Source of the DNA: Hyperoodon ampullatus
Taxonomy: Eukaryota; Chordata; Mammalia; Artiodactyla; Ziphiidae
DNA: 64,000 bases
Reading direction: 5' to 3'
NCBI GenBank assembly: GCA_949752795.1
Contig: OX457056.1
Coordinates: 92,154,942 to 92,218,941, forward strand
The translations under genes and the position numbers were made by a program. This document shows, in pieces, positions 48,200 to 58,393 of this stretch; within the stretch, counting starts at the first letter, position 1, and each line of letters starts with the position of its first letter. A model generated the notes under the pieces. That model worked only from the letters and a program-made list of their open reading frames with translations, made no database searches and was not told the origin of the DNA.

Positions 48200-51113
48200 A
48201 TTTGTTTTTCTCTTTCTGACTTACTTCACTCTGTATGACAGTCTCTAGGTCCATCCACGTCTCTACAAATGACCCAATTTCATTCCTTTTTATGGCTGAG
48301 TAATATTCTATTGCATATATGTGCCACATCTTCTTTATTCATTCATCTGTTGATGGACATTTACGTTGCTTCCATGACCTGGCTATTGTAAAAAGTGTTG
48401 CAATGAACATTGTGGTGCATGTCTCTCTTTGAATTATGGTTTTCTCAGGGGATATGCCCAGTAGTGGGATTGCGGGGTCATATGGTAGTTCTACTTTTAG
48501 TTTTTTAAGGAACCTCCATACTGTTTTCCATAGTGGTTCTATCAATGTACATTCCCACCAACAGTGCAGGAGGGTTCCCTTTTCACCACACCCCTTCCAG
48601 CATTTATGGTTTCTAGATTTTTTGATAACGGCCATTCTGACTGGTGTGAGGTGATACCTCATTGTACTTTTGATTTGCATTTCTCTGATACTTAGTGATG
48701 CTGAGCATCTTTTCATGTGCCTCTTGGCCATCTGTATGTCTTCCTTGGTGAAATGTCTATTTAGGTCTTCCACCCATTTTTTAACTGGATTGTTTGGTTT
48801 CTTTGATATTGAGCTCCATGAGCTGTTTGTATATTTTGGAGATTAATCCTTTGCCTGTTGTTTCATTTGAAAATATTTTCTCCCATTCTGAGGGTTGTCT
48901 TTTTGTCTTGTTTATGGTCTCCTTTGCTCTGCAAAAGCTTTTAAATTTCATTAAGTCTCATTTGTTTATTTCTGTTTTAATTTCCATTATTCTAGGAGGT
49001 GGGTCAAAAAGATCTTGCTGTGGTTTATGTCAAAGAGTGTTTTTCCTATGTTTTCCTCCAAGAGTTTTACAGTGTCTGCTCTTACATTTAAGTCTTTAAT
49101 CGATTTAGAGTTTATTTTTGTGTACGGTGTTAGGGAGTGTTCTAATTTCATTCTTTTACATGTAGCTGTCCAGTTTTCCCAGCACCACTTATTGAAGAGA
49201 CTGTCTTTTCTCCATTGTATGTTCTTGCCTCCTTTGTCACAAATTTGGTGCCCATATGTGTGAGGGTTTATCTCTGGGCCTTCTATCCTGCTCCATTGAT
49301 CTATATTTCTGTTTTTGTTCAAGGACCATACTGTCTTGATTACTGTAGCTTTGTGGTATAGTTTGAAGATGGGGAACCTGATTCCTCCAACTCCATTTTT
49401 CTTTCTCAAGATTGCTTTGGCTATTTGGGGTCTTTTCTGTTTCCATATGAATTGTAAAATTTTTTGCTCTAATTCTGTGAAGAATGCCATTGGTAGTTTG
49501 ATAGGGATTGCACTGAATCTGTAGATTGCTTTGGGTAGTAGAGTCATTTTCACAATATTGATTCTTCTAATCCAAGAACATGGCATATTTCTCCATCTGT
49601 TTATGTCATCTTTGATTTTTTTCATCAGTGTTTTATAGTTTTCTGAGTATAAGTCTTTTGCCTCCTTAGGCAGGTTTATTCCTAGGTATTTTATTCTTTT
49701 TGTTGCAGTGGTAAATGGGAGTGTTTCCTTAATTTCTCTTTCTGATTTTTCATTGTTGGTGTATAGGAATGCCAGAGATTTCTGTGCATTAATTTTGCAT
49801 CCTGCAACCTTACCAGATTCATTGATTAGCTCTAGCAGTTTTCTGGTGGCATCTTTAGGATTCTCTATGTATAGAATCATGTCATCTGCAAACAGTGACA
49901 GTTTTACTTCTTCTTTTCCAATTTGGATTCCTTTTATTTCTTTTTCTTCTCTGATTGCTGTGGCTAGGACTTCCAAAACTACATTGAATAAGAGTGGTGA
50001 GAGAGGACATCTTTGTCTTGTTCCTGATCTTAGTGGAAATGTTTTCAGTTTTTCACCATTGAGTATGATGCTTGCTGTGGGTCTGTCATATATAGCCTTT
50101 ATTATGTCCATTTTCTGGAGTTTTTATCATAAATGGGTGTTGAATTTTGTCAAAAGCTTTCTCTGCATCTATTGAGATGATCATACGGTTTTTATTCCTT
50201 AGTTTGTTAATGTGGTGTATCACATTGATTGATTTGCATATACTGAAGAATCCTTGCATCCCTGGAATAAATCCCACTTGATCATGGTGTCGATCCTTTT
50301 AATGTGCTGTTGGATTCTGTTTGCTAGTATTTTGTTCAGGAGTTTTGAATCTATGTTCATCAGTGATATTGGTCTATAATTTTCTTTTTTTGTGATATAT
50401 TTTTCTGGTTTTTGTATCAGGGTGATGGTGGCTTTGTAGAATGAATTTGGGAGTGTTTCTCCCTCTGCAATTTTTTGGAAGAGTTTGAGAAGTATTGGTG
50501 TTAGCTCTTCTCTAAATGTTTGATAGAATTCACCTGTGAAGCCATCTGGTCCTGGACTTTTGTTTGTTGGAAGATTTTTAATTACAGTTTCAATTTCATT
50601 ACTTGTGATAGATCTGTTTATATTTTCTAATTCTTCCAGGTTCTGTCTTGGAAAATTGTTCCTTTCCAAGAATTTGTCCATATCTTTGTGATTGTCCATT
50701 TTATTGGCATATAGTTGTTTGTAGTAGTCTCTTATAATCCTTTGTATTTCTGCAGTTTCAGTTGTGATTTCTCCTTTGTCATTTCCAATTTTATTGACTT
50801 GTGTCCTCTCCCTTTTTTTCTTGATGAGTCTGGCTAAGGTTTTATCAATTTTGTTTATCTTCTCAAAGAACCAGCTTTTAGTTTTATTGATCTTTGCTAT
50901 TACTTTCTTTGTTTCTATTTCATTCAATTCTTTTCTGATCTTTATGATTTCTTTCCTGCTGCTAAATTTGGGTTTTCTTTGTCCTTCTTTCTCTAGTTGT
51001 TTTCAGTGTAGGGTTAGATTGTTTGAGATTTTTCTTATTTCTTGAGGTGAGATTGAATTGCTATAAACTTCCCTCCCTCTTAGAACTGCTTTTGCTGTGT
51101 CCCATAGGTTTTT
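48200..51113 (-). pseudogene. Old L1 ORF2 remnant (RT to C-terminus)
   Basis: This is the minus-strand C-terminal two thirds of the L1 replication protein (endonuclease plus reverse transcriptase). Recognisable pieces are 50,220-50,927 (fingers/palm start), 48,987-50,111 (reverse transcriptase with the FADD catalytic motif still present, but RQGCP changed to RQRCP) and 48,339-48,773 (C-terminal Cys/His cluster, CX3CX7HX4C spacing). Stops and frame changes separate the pieces, and the N-terminal part is displaced to 58,609-59,490 by the young L1. It cannot make a functional protein. The open frames on the plus strand here are antisense shadows. Confidence 0.9.
51099..51113. repeat. Target-site duplication, young L1 (left copy)
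   Basis: gtcccataggttttt, the same 15 bp as at 58,609-58,623. The match with the right copy defines the ends of the young L1 insertion inside the old L1's ORF2. Confidence 0.9.
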
Positions 51114-51451
51114 TTTTTTTCTTTTTTTATTAGTTTCTGCTTTATAACAAAGTGAATCAGTCATACATATACATCTGTTCCCACATCCCCTCCCTCATGC
51201 ATCTCCCTCCCTCCCACCCTCCCCATCCCACCCCTCCAGGCGGTCACAAAGCACCGAGCTGATCTCCCTGTGCTCTGCGGCTGCTTCCCACTATCTATCT
51301 ACCTTACGTTTGGTAGTGTATATATGTCCATGCCTCTCTTTCCCTTTGTCACAGCTTACCCTTCCCCTTCCCCATATCCTCAAGTCCATTCTCAAGTAGG
51401 TCTGTGTCTTTATTCCCGTTTTACCCCTAGGTTCTTCATGACATTTTTTTT
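51114..51451 (-). other. Young L1 3' UTR
   Basis: About 340 bp with the purine-rich GGGAGGGTGGGAGGGAGG block typical of L1 3' UTRs. On the element strand it ends 'gcagaaactaataaaa' and goes straight into poly-A. The terminal ~45 bases present in the 616-1,115 fragment and in the old L1 (the '...attatactccaataa...' end) are missing. Confidence 0.85.
51126..51131 (-). terminator. AATAAA at the young L1 3' end
   Basis: AATAAA on the element strand within 'ctaataaaaaaag', directly at the start of the poly-A tail. Because it lies only a base or so from the tail, whether it served as the signal for its own transcript is uncertain. Confidence 0.45.
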
Positions 51452-54400
51452 TTAAATTCCATATATATGTGTTAGCATACGGTATTTGTCTTTCTCTTTC
51501 TGACTTACTTCACTCTGTATGACAGACTCTAGGTCTATCCACCTCATTACAAATAGCTCAGTTTCGTTTCTTTTTATGGCTGAGTAATATTCCATTGTAT
51601 ATATGTGCCACATCTTCTTTATCCATTCATCCGATGATGGACACTTAGGTTGTTTCCAGCTCCGGGCTATTGTGAATAGAGCTGCAATGAACATTTTGGT
51701 ACATGTCTCTTTTTGAATTATGGTTTTCTCAGGGTATATGCCTAGTAGTGGGATTGCTGGGTCATATGGTAGTTCTATTTTTAGTTTTTTAAGGAACCTC
51801 CATACTGTTCTCCATAGTGGCTGTACCAATTCACATTCCCACCAGCAGTGCAAGAGTGTTCCCTTTTCTCCACACCCTCTCCAGCATTTATTGTTTCTAG
51901 ATTTCTTGATGATGGCCATTCTGACTGGTGTGAGATGATATCTCATTGTAGTTTTGATTTGCATTTCTCTAATGATGAATGATGTTGAGCATTCTTTCAT
52001 GTGTTTGTTGGCAGTCTGTATATCTTCTTTGGAGAAATGCCTATTTAAGTCTTCTGCCCATTTTTGGATTGGGTTGTTTGTTTTTTTGCTATTGAGCTGC
52101 ATGAGCTGTTTATAAATATTGGAGATTAATCCTTTGTCAGTTGCTTCATTTGCAAATATTTTCTCCTATTCTGAGGGTTGTCTTTTGGTCTTGTTTATGG
52201 TTTCCTTTGCTGTGCAAAAGCTTTGAAGTTTCATTAGGTCCCATTTGTTTATCTTTGTTTTTAGTTCCATTTCTCTAGGAGGTGGGTCCAAAAGGATCTT
52301 GCTGTGATTTATGTCATAGAGTGTTCTACCTATGTTTTCCTCTAAGAGTTTGATAGTTTCTGGCCTTACATTTAGGTCTTTAATCCATTTTGAGCTTATT
52401 TTTGTGTATGGTGTTAGGGAATGATCTAATCTCATACTTTTACATGTCCCTGTCCAGTTTTCCCAGCACCACTTATTGAAGAGGCTGTCCTTTCTCCACT
52501 GTACATTCCTGCCTCCTTTATCAAAGATAAGTTGGCCATATGTGCGTGGGTTTATCTCTGGGCTTTCTATCCTGATCCACTGATCTATCTTTCTGTTTTT
52601 ATGCCAGTACCACACTGTCTTAATTACTGTAGCTTTGTAGTATAGTCTGAAGTCAGGCAGCCTGATTCCTCCAGCTCCGTTTTTCGTTCTCAAGATTGCT
52701 TTGGCTATTCGGGGTCTTTTGTTTTTCCAAACAAATTTTGAAATTTTTTGTTCTACTTCTGTGAAAAATGCCAGTGGTAGTTTGATAGGGATTGCATTGA
52801 ATCTGTAGATTGCTTTGGGTAGTAGAGTCATTTTCACAATATTGATTCTTCCAATCCAGGAGCATGGTATATCTCTCCATCTATTTATATCATCTTTAAT
52901 TTCTTTCATCAGTGTCTTATAATTTTCTGCATACAGGTCTTTTGTCTCCTTAGGTAGGTTTATTCCTAGATATTTTATTCTTTTTGTTGCAATGGTAAAT
53001 GCGAGTGTTTTCTTGATTTCATTTTCAGATTTTTCATCATTAGTGTACAGGAATGCCAGAGATTTCTGTGCATTAATTTTGTATCCTGCTACTTTACCAA
53101 ATTCATTGATTAGCTCTAGTAGTTTTTCGGTAGCATCTTTAGGATTCTCTATGTATAGTATCATGTCATCTGCAAACAGTGACAGCTTTACTTCTTCTTT
53201 TCCAATTTGGATTCCTTTTATTTCCTTTTCTTCTCTGATTGCTGTGGCTAAAACTTCCAAAACTATGTTGAATAAGAGTGGTGAGAGTGGGCAGCCTTGT
53301 CTTGTTCCTGATCTTAGTGGAAATGGTTTCAGTTTTTCACCATTGAGGACAATGTTGGCTGTGGGTTTGTCATATATGGCCTTTATTATGTTGAGGAAAG
53401 TTCCCTCTATGCCTACTTTCTGAAGGGTTTTTATCATAAATGGGTGTTGAATTTTGTCGAAAGCTTTCTCTGCATCTATTGAGATGATCATATGGTTTTT
53501 CTCCTTCAACTTGTTAATATGGTGTATCACATTGATTGATTTGCGTATATTGAAGAATCCTTGCATTCCTGGAATAAACCCCACTTGATCATGGTGTATG
53601 ATCCTTTTAATGTGCTGTTGGATTCTGTTTGCTAGTATTTTGTTGAGGATTTTTGCATCTATGTTCATCAGTGATATTGGCCTGTAGTTTTCTTTCTTTG
53701 TGACATCCTTGCCTGGTTTTGGTATCAAGGTGATGGTGGCCTCGTAGAATGAGTTTGGGAGTGTTCCTTCCTCTGATATTGTTTGGAAGAGTTTGAGAAG
53801 GATGGGTGTTAGCTCTTCTCTAAATGTTTGATAGAATTCGCCTGTGAAGCCATCTGGTCCTGGGCTTTTGTTTGATGGAAGATTTTTAATCACAGTTTCA
53901 ATTTCAGTGCTTGTGATTGGTCTATTCATATTTTCTATTTCTTCCTGAGTCAGTCTTGGTAGGTTGTGAATTTCTAAGAATTTGTCCATTTCTTCCAGGT
54001 TGTCCATTTTATTGGCATAGAGTTGCTTATAGTAATCTCTCATGATCTTTTGTATTTCTGCAGTGTCAGTTGTTACTTCTCCTTTTTCATTTCTAATTCT
54101 ACTGATTTGAGTCTTCTCCCTTCTTTTCTTGATGAGTCTGGCTAATGGTTTGTCAATTTTGTTTATCTTCTCAAAGAACCAGCTTTTAGTTTGGTTGATC
54201 TTTGCTATCGTTTCCTTCATTTCTTTTTCATTTATTTCTGATCTGATCTTTATGATTTCTTTCCTTCTGCTAACTTTGGGGGTTTTTTGTTCTTCTTTCT
54301 CTAATTGCTTTAGGTGCAGGGTCAGGTTGTTTACTCGAAATGTTTCCTGTTTCTTAAGGTGGGATTGTATTGCTATAAACTTCCCCCTTAGAACTGCTTT

Positions 54401-55270
54401 TGCTGCGTCCCATAGGTTTTGGGTCGTCGTGTCTCCATTGTCATTTGTTTCTAAGTATTTCTTAATTTCCTCTTTGATTTCTTCAGTGATCACTTCGTTA
54501 TTGAGTAGTGTATTGTTTAGCCTCCATGTGTTTGTATTTTTTACAGATCTTTTCCTGTAATTGATGTCTAGTCTCATAGCATTGTGGTGGGAAAAGATAC
54601 TTGATACAATTTCTATTTTCTTAAATTTACCAAGGCTTGATTTGTGACCCAAGATATGATCTATCCTGGAGAATGTTCCATGAGCACTTGAGAAAAATGT
54701 GTATTCTGTTGTTTTTGGGTGGAATGTCCTATAAATATCAATTAAGTCCATCTTGTTTAATGTATCATTTAAAGCTTGTGTTTCCTTATTTATTTTCATT
54801 TTGGATGATCTGTCCATTGGTGAAAGTGGGGTGTTAAAGTCCCCTACTATGATTGTGTTACTGTCGATTTCCCCTTTTATGGCTGTTAGTATTTGCCTTA
54901 TGTATTGAGGTGCTCCTATGTTGGGTGCATAAATATTTACAATTGTTATACCTTCTTCTTGGATCGATCCCTTTATCGTTATGTAGTGTCCTTCTTTGTC
55001 TCTTCTAATAGTCTTTATTTTAAAGTCTATTTTGTCTGATATAAGAATTGCTACTCCAGCTTTCTTTTGATTTCCATTTGCATGGAATATCTTTTTCCAT
55101 CCCCTTACTTTCAATCTGTATGTGTCTCTAGGTCTGAAGTGGGTCTCTTGTAGACAGCATATATATGGGTCTTGTTTTTGTATCCATTCAGCCACTCTGT
55201 GTCTTTTGGTGGGAGCATTTAGTCCATTTACATTTAAGGTAATTATTGATATGTATGTTCCTATTCCCAT
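51452..55270 (-). pseudogene. Young L1 ORF2 (endonuclease-reverse transcriptase), one nonsense codon
   Basis: 1,272 codons in one frame, close to the ~1,275 usual for mammalian L1 ORF2p, which nicks target DNA and copies L1 RNA in the nucleus. Endonuclease domain (about 1-240): N13, E42, D144 and N146 are present, but the SDH motif reads S227-H228-H229, so the residue matching catalytic Asp229 of human L1 is His (GAC to CAC, 54,587-54,589). Reverse transcriptase: GFIPG near 563, D598, RQGCP near 656 and FADD at 698-701 are intact. The C-terminal CX3CX7HX4C cluster is intact (C1129, C1133, H1141, C1146). Codon 1035 is TAG (52,166-52,168) where a Trp codon (TGG) is expected. The first 1,034 codons are open, and the 216-codon frame from 52,102 is its in-frame continuation. 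A shortened protein without the Cys cluster is predicted. Confidence 0.93.
52166..52168 (-). other. In-frame TAG in young L1 ORF2
   Basis: A G-to-A change in the expected TGG gives a stop at codon 1035. The 21 codons between it and the next Met are open and in the same frame, so this is the only break. Confidence 0.9.
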
Positions 55271-55328
55271 TTCCTTAATGGCTTTGGGTTCGTTATTGTA
55301 GGTATAGTCCTTCTGTTGTGTTTCTTGC

Positions 55329-56243
55329 CTAGAGAAGTTCCTTTAGCATTTGTTGTAAAGCTGGTTTGGTGGTGCTGAACTCTCTCAGCTTTTGCTTGTC
55401 TGTAAAGGTTTTAATTTCTCCATCAAATCTGAATGAGATCCTTGCTGGGTAGAGTAATCTTGGTTGCAGGTTTCTCTCCTTCATCACTTTAATTATGTCC
55501 TGCCACTCCCTTCTGGCTTGTAGAGTTTCTGCTGAGAGATCAGCTGTTAACCTGATGGGGATTCCCTTGTGTGTTATTTGTTGTTTTTCCCTTGCTGCTT
55601 TTAATATGATTTCTTTGTGTTTAATTTTTGACAGTTTGATTAATATGTGTCTTGGCGTATTTCTTCTTGGATTTATTCTGTATGGGACTCTCTGTGCCTC
55701 CTGGACTTGATTAACTATTTCCTTTCCCATATTAGGGAAGTTTTCAACTATAATCTCTTCAAATATTTTCTCAGTCCCTTTCTTTTTCTCTTCTTCTTCT
55801 GGAACCCCTATAATTCGAATGTTGGTGCGTTTAATGTTGTCCCAGAGGTCTCTGAGACTGTCCTCTGTTCTTTTCATTCTTTTTTCTTTATTTTGCTCTG
55901 CATCAGTTATTTCCACTATTTTATCTTCCACCTCACTTATCCGTTCTTCTGCCTCAGTTATTCTGCTATTGATCCCATCTAGAGTATTTTTCATTTCATT
56001 TATTGTGTTTTTAATCGATGCTTGATTCATCTTTAGTTCTTCTAGGTCCTTGTTAACTGTTTCTTGCATATTGTCTATTCTATTTCCAAGATTTTGGATC
56101 TGGGAAATAGAATCTTGGATCAGCTTTACTATCATTATTCTGAATTCTTTTTCAGGTAGACTGCCTATTACCTCTTCATTTGTTAGGTCTGGTAGGTTTT
56201 TATCTTGCTCCTTCACCTGCTGTGTGTTTTTCTGCTTTCTCAT
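55329..56243 (-). CDS. Young L1 ORF1 protein (RNA-binding chaperone), intact
   Basis: 304 codons, complete from the first Met (56,243) to the stop at 55,329. ORF1p is the trimeric nucleic-acid chaperone that coats L1 RNA in the cytoplasm. Order seen: a charged N-terminus (1-40), a heptad-rich coiled coil (about 43-135, with runs of Ile/Leu/Met spacing), an RRM-like domain (about 138-225; the 'NIRIIGVPE' strand at 141-149 is typical) and a C-terminal domain (about 226-304) with basic and aromatic residues. The length is near that of other cetartiodactyl ORF1p and a little shorter than human (338). No stop or frameshift is visible. The start is chosen because it is the first Met in frame after the 5' UTR and matches the usual M-x-K/R-K N-terminus. 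ORF2 follows after 58 bp. Confidence 0.93.
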   Translation of the reverse strand: MRKQKNTQQVKEQDKNLPDLTNEEVIGSLPEKEFRIMIVKLIQDSISQIQNLGNRIDNMQETVNKDLEELKMNQASIKNTINEMKNTLDGINSRITEAEERISEVEDKIVEITDAEQNKEKRMKRTEDSLRDLWDNIKRTNIRIIGVPEEEEKKKGTEKIFEEIIVENFPNMGKEIVNQVQEAQRVPYRINPRRNTPRHILIKLSKIKHKEIILKAAREKQQITHKGIPIRLTADLSAETLQARREWQDIIKVMKERNLQPRLLYPARISFRFDGEIKTFTDKQKLREFSTTKPALQQMLKELL

Positions 56244-56756
56244 TTTGCTTATGTTACTGTGTTTGGGGTCTCCTTTTTGCAGGCTGCAGATTCGTAGTTC
56301 CCATTGTTTTTGGTGTCTGTCCCCCGTGGCTAAGGTTGTTTCAGTAGGTTGTGTAGGCTTCCTGGTGGGGGGGACTAATGCCTGTGTTCTGGTGGTTGAA
56401 GCTCGATCTTGTCTTTCTGGTGGACAGGTCCACGTCTGGTGGTGTGTTTTGGGGTGCCTGTGGCCTTATTATGTTTTTAGGTATCCTCTCTGCTAATGGG
56501 TGGGGTTGTGTTCCTGCCTTGCTAGTTGCTTGGCATAGGGTGACCAGCACTGTAGCTTGCTGGTCGTTGACTGAAGCTGGGTGCTGGTGTTGAGATGGAG
56601 ATCCCTGGGAGATTTTCGCTGCTTGATATTTTGTGGAGCTGGGAGGTCTCTTGTGGACCCGTGTCCTGAAGTTGGCTCTCCCACTTCAGAGGCACAGCAC
56701 TAACTCCTGGCTGCAGCACCAAGAGCCTTTCATCCACCCGGCTCAGAATAACAGTG

Positions 56757-57128
56757 AGAAAAAGTAGAAAGAAATAATTAGTAGAAGAAAGAAAGAGAGA
56801 TTGAAAGAAAGGAAGAAGGGAAGTAAGGAAGGAAGGAAGAAAGAAAGAAAGGAGGGAGGGAGGAAGGATGGAAAGAAAGGAAAGAAAGGAGGGAGGGAGG
56901 GAGGAATGAAAGCAAAAGGAAGAGTGAATGGAAGAAGAGAGGGAGGGAGGGAGGAAGGAAAGAAAGAAAGAAAGACAGGAGGGAGGGAGGGAGGAAGGAA
57001 AGAAAAAGAAAGTGGAAAGAAGAAGGGTGGGAGGGAGGGAGGGATGGAGGAAAGAAAAAGAAAGAAGGAAAGGAGGAGTGGAGGGAGGGAGGGAGGAAGG
57101 GAAGGGAGGAAAAAAAGAAAGAGCAGGT
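56757..57128. repeat. Long homopurine/homopyrimidine tract inside the L1 5' UTR
   Basis: Roughly 370 bp almost purely A/G on the plus strand (GAAA, GGAA and GGGA modules, for example repeated 'gggagggagggaggaa'), with only rare T or C. On the L1 sense strand it is C/T. The open frames through it (Lys/Glu/Gly/Arg-rich on plus, Phe/Leu/Pro/Ser-rich on minus) are composition artefacts. Confidence 0.95.
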
Positions 57129-57325
57129 AAAGTAAAATAGAATAAAGTATGAAATATAGTAGCGTTATTAAAATTAAAAAGTAATTATTGAAAAAAAACA
57201 CGGACCGAAAGAACCCTGGGACATATGGTGGAAGCAAAGCTATACAGAGAGAATCTTACACAGAAGATTACACATACACATTCACAAAAAGAGAGCAGGG
57301 GGAAAAATCAAAAATCTTGCTCTCC

Positions 57326-57520
57326 AAGTCCACCTCCTCGATTTGGGATAATTCGTTGTAAAAAGAGGAAAAGGGCGAAAAGTCTGAAATTTTGCTAAGT
57401 CCACCTCCTTAATTTGAGATAATTCGTTGTAAAAAGAGGAAAAAAAAAAGGGGGGAAAGTCTTAAATCTTGTCCTCAAAGTCCACTTCCTCAATTTGGGA
57501 TGATTCGCTGTCCATTCATG
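57326..57520 (-). repeat. Tandem ~75-bp units in the L1 5' UTR
   Basis: Units start with 'aagtccac(c/t)tcct' at about 57,326, 57,397 and 57,478 (71-bp and 81-bp spacing). The third is partial. They share 'atttgggataattcgttgta' and 'aaaagaggaaaa' words. They resemble monomers accumulated in an L1 leader. Confidence 0.85.
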
Positions 57521-57539
57521 CACTCCACAGACGCAGGGC

Positions 57540-58392
57540 ACATCAAATGGACCGTGGAGCTTTAATCCGCTGCCTCGGAGGCTGCACAGAGAGATTTCCG
57601 TGTCTCTGCTCTCACAGCTCCCGGGTCTCAGCCTTGGACCTGGCCCCGCCTCTGCGCGTAGGTCGCCGGAGGGCGTCCGTTCTTCGCTCAGACAGGACGG
57701 GTTTAAAGGAGCCGTTGATTCGGGGGCTCTGGCTCACTCAGGCAGAGGGGAGGGAGGGGAATGCCCTCTCCTCGCGCAGCAGGCAACAAAAGGGAAAAAA
57801 GTCTCTTGCCTCTCCGGTAGCTCCAGACCCTTTCCCCGGACTCCCTCCGGGCTAGCACTAACCCCTTCAGGGTCTCTTCCTGCCGCCAGCCCCAGACCTC
57901 TCCCTGCGCTCCGACTGAAAGCCGATACCCGAGCCTCAGCTCCCAGCCCCGCCCGCCCTGGCGGCCGAGCAGACAAGTCTCTCGGGCTGGTGTGTGCCTG
58001 AGGGCACCGATCCTCTGTGCCAAAATCTCTCTGCTTTGCCCTCCACACCCCTGTTGCTGTGCTCTCCTCCGCTACTCCGAAGCTTTCCCCCTCCGCCACC
58101 TGCAGTCTCCGCCCTCGAAGGGGCTTGTAGTGTGTAGAAACCTTCCCTCCTTCACGGCTCCCTCCCACTGGTGCAGGTCCCGTCCATATCCTATTGTCTC
58201 TGTTTATTCTTTTTTTCTTTTGACCTACCCAGGTATGTGGGGAGTTTCTTGCCTTTTGGGGGGTCTGAGGTCTTCTGTCAGCGTTCAGTAGGTGTTCTGT
58301 TGGAGTTGTTCCACGTGTAGATGAATTTCTGATGTATCTGTGGGGAGGAAGGTGATCTCCGCGTCTTACTCTTCCGCCATCTTCCTCCGGCT
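57540..58392 (-). promoter_or_regulatory. CpG-rich L1 promoter-like region
   Basis: A G+C- and CpG-rich block at the 5' end of the element, unlike the AT-rich surroundings. The expected L1 Pol II promoter lies here. Several long frames are open on both strands simply because the region is GC-rich. No gene is called from them. Confidence 0.65.
58374..58383 (-). promoter_or_regulatory. YY1-like site at the young L1 5' end
   Basis: AAGATGGCGG on the element strand, about 10 bases inside the inferred 5' end. Human L1 has a YY1 site at an equivalent place that sets the transcription start. The sequence is seen; function is inferred. Confidence 0.6.
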
Positions 58393-58393
58393 C

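Larger units (their letters stand above)
47814..51113 (-). mobile_element. Old full-length L1, 3' segment
   Basis: The minus-strand element ends at 47,814 with a short T-run and the usual L1 3' UTR (47,814 to about 48,200). It continues through the ORF2 C-terminal two thirds up to the insertion point of the young L1 at 51,113. The other half lies at 58,609-61,545. Without the inserted element the old L1 is about 6.2 kb, so it was a full-length insertion. It is clearly more diverged than the young copy. Confidence 0.92.
56244..58393 (-). promoter_or_regulatory. Young L1 5' UTR (about 2.1 kb)
   Basis: The element-strand leader upstream of ORF1. It holds a homopyrimidine tract, a tandem-repeat block and a CpG-rich distal part. 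The L1 promoter is expected at its 5' end. It is longer than the ~1.1-kb leader of the old L1 in this window (about 60,445-61,545) and shares little obvious sequence with it outside the part nearest ORF1, suggesting that the two belong to different 5' UTR lineages. Confidence 0.8.

Noticed and set aside
52992..54560. Long plus-strand frames opposite L1 ORF2
   Set aside because: Antisense shadows of the minus-strand ORF2. They show no independent domain.
56801..57237. Lys/Glu/Gly-rich (plus) and Phe/Leu/Pro/Ser-rich (minus) frames
   Set aside because: Translations of the homopurine/homopyrimidine tract.
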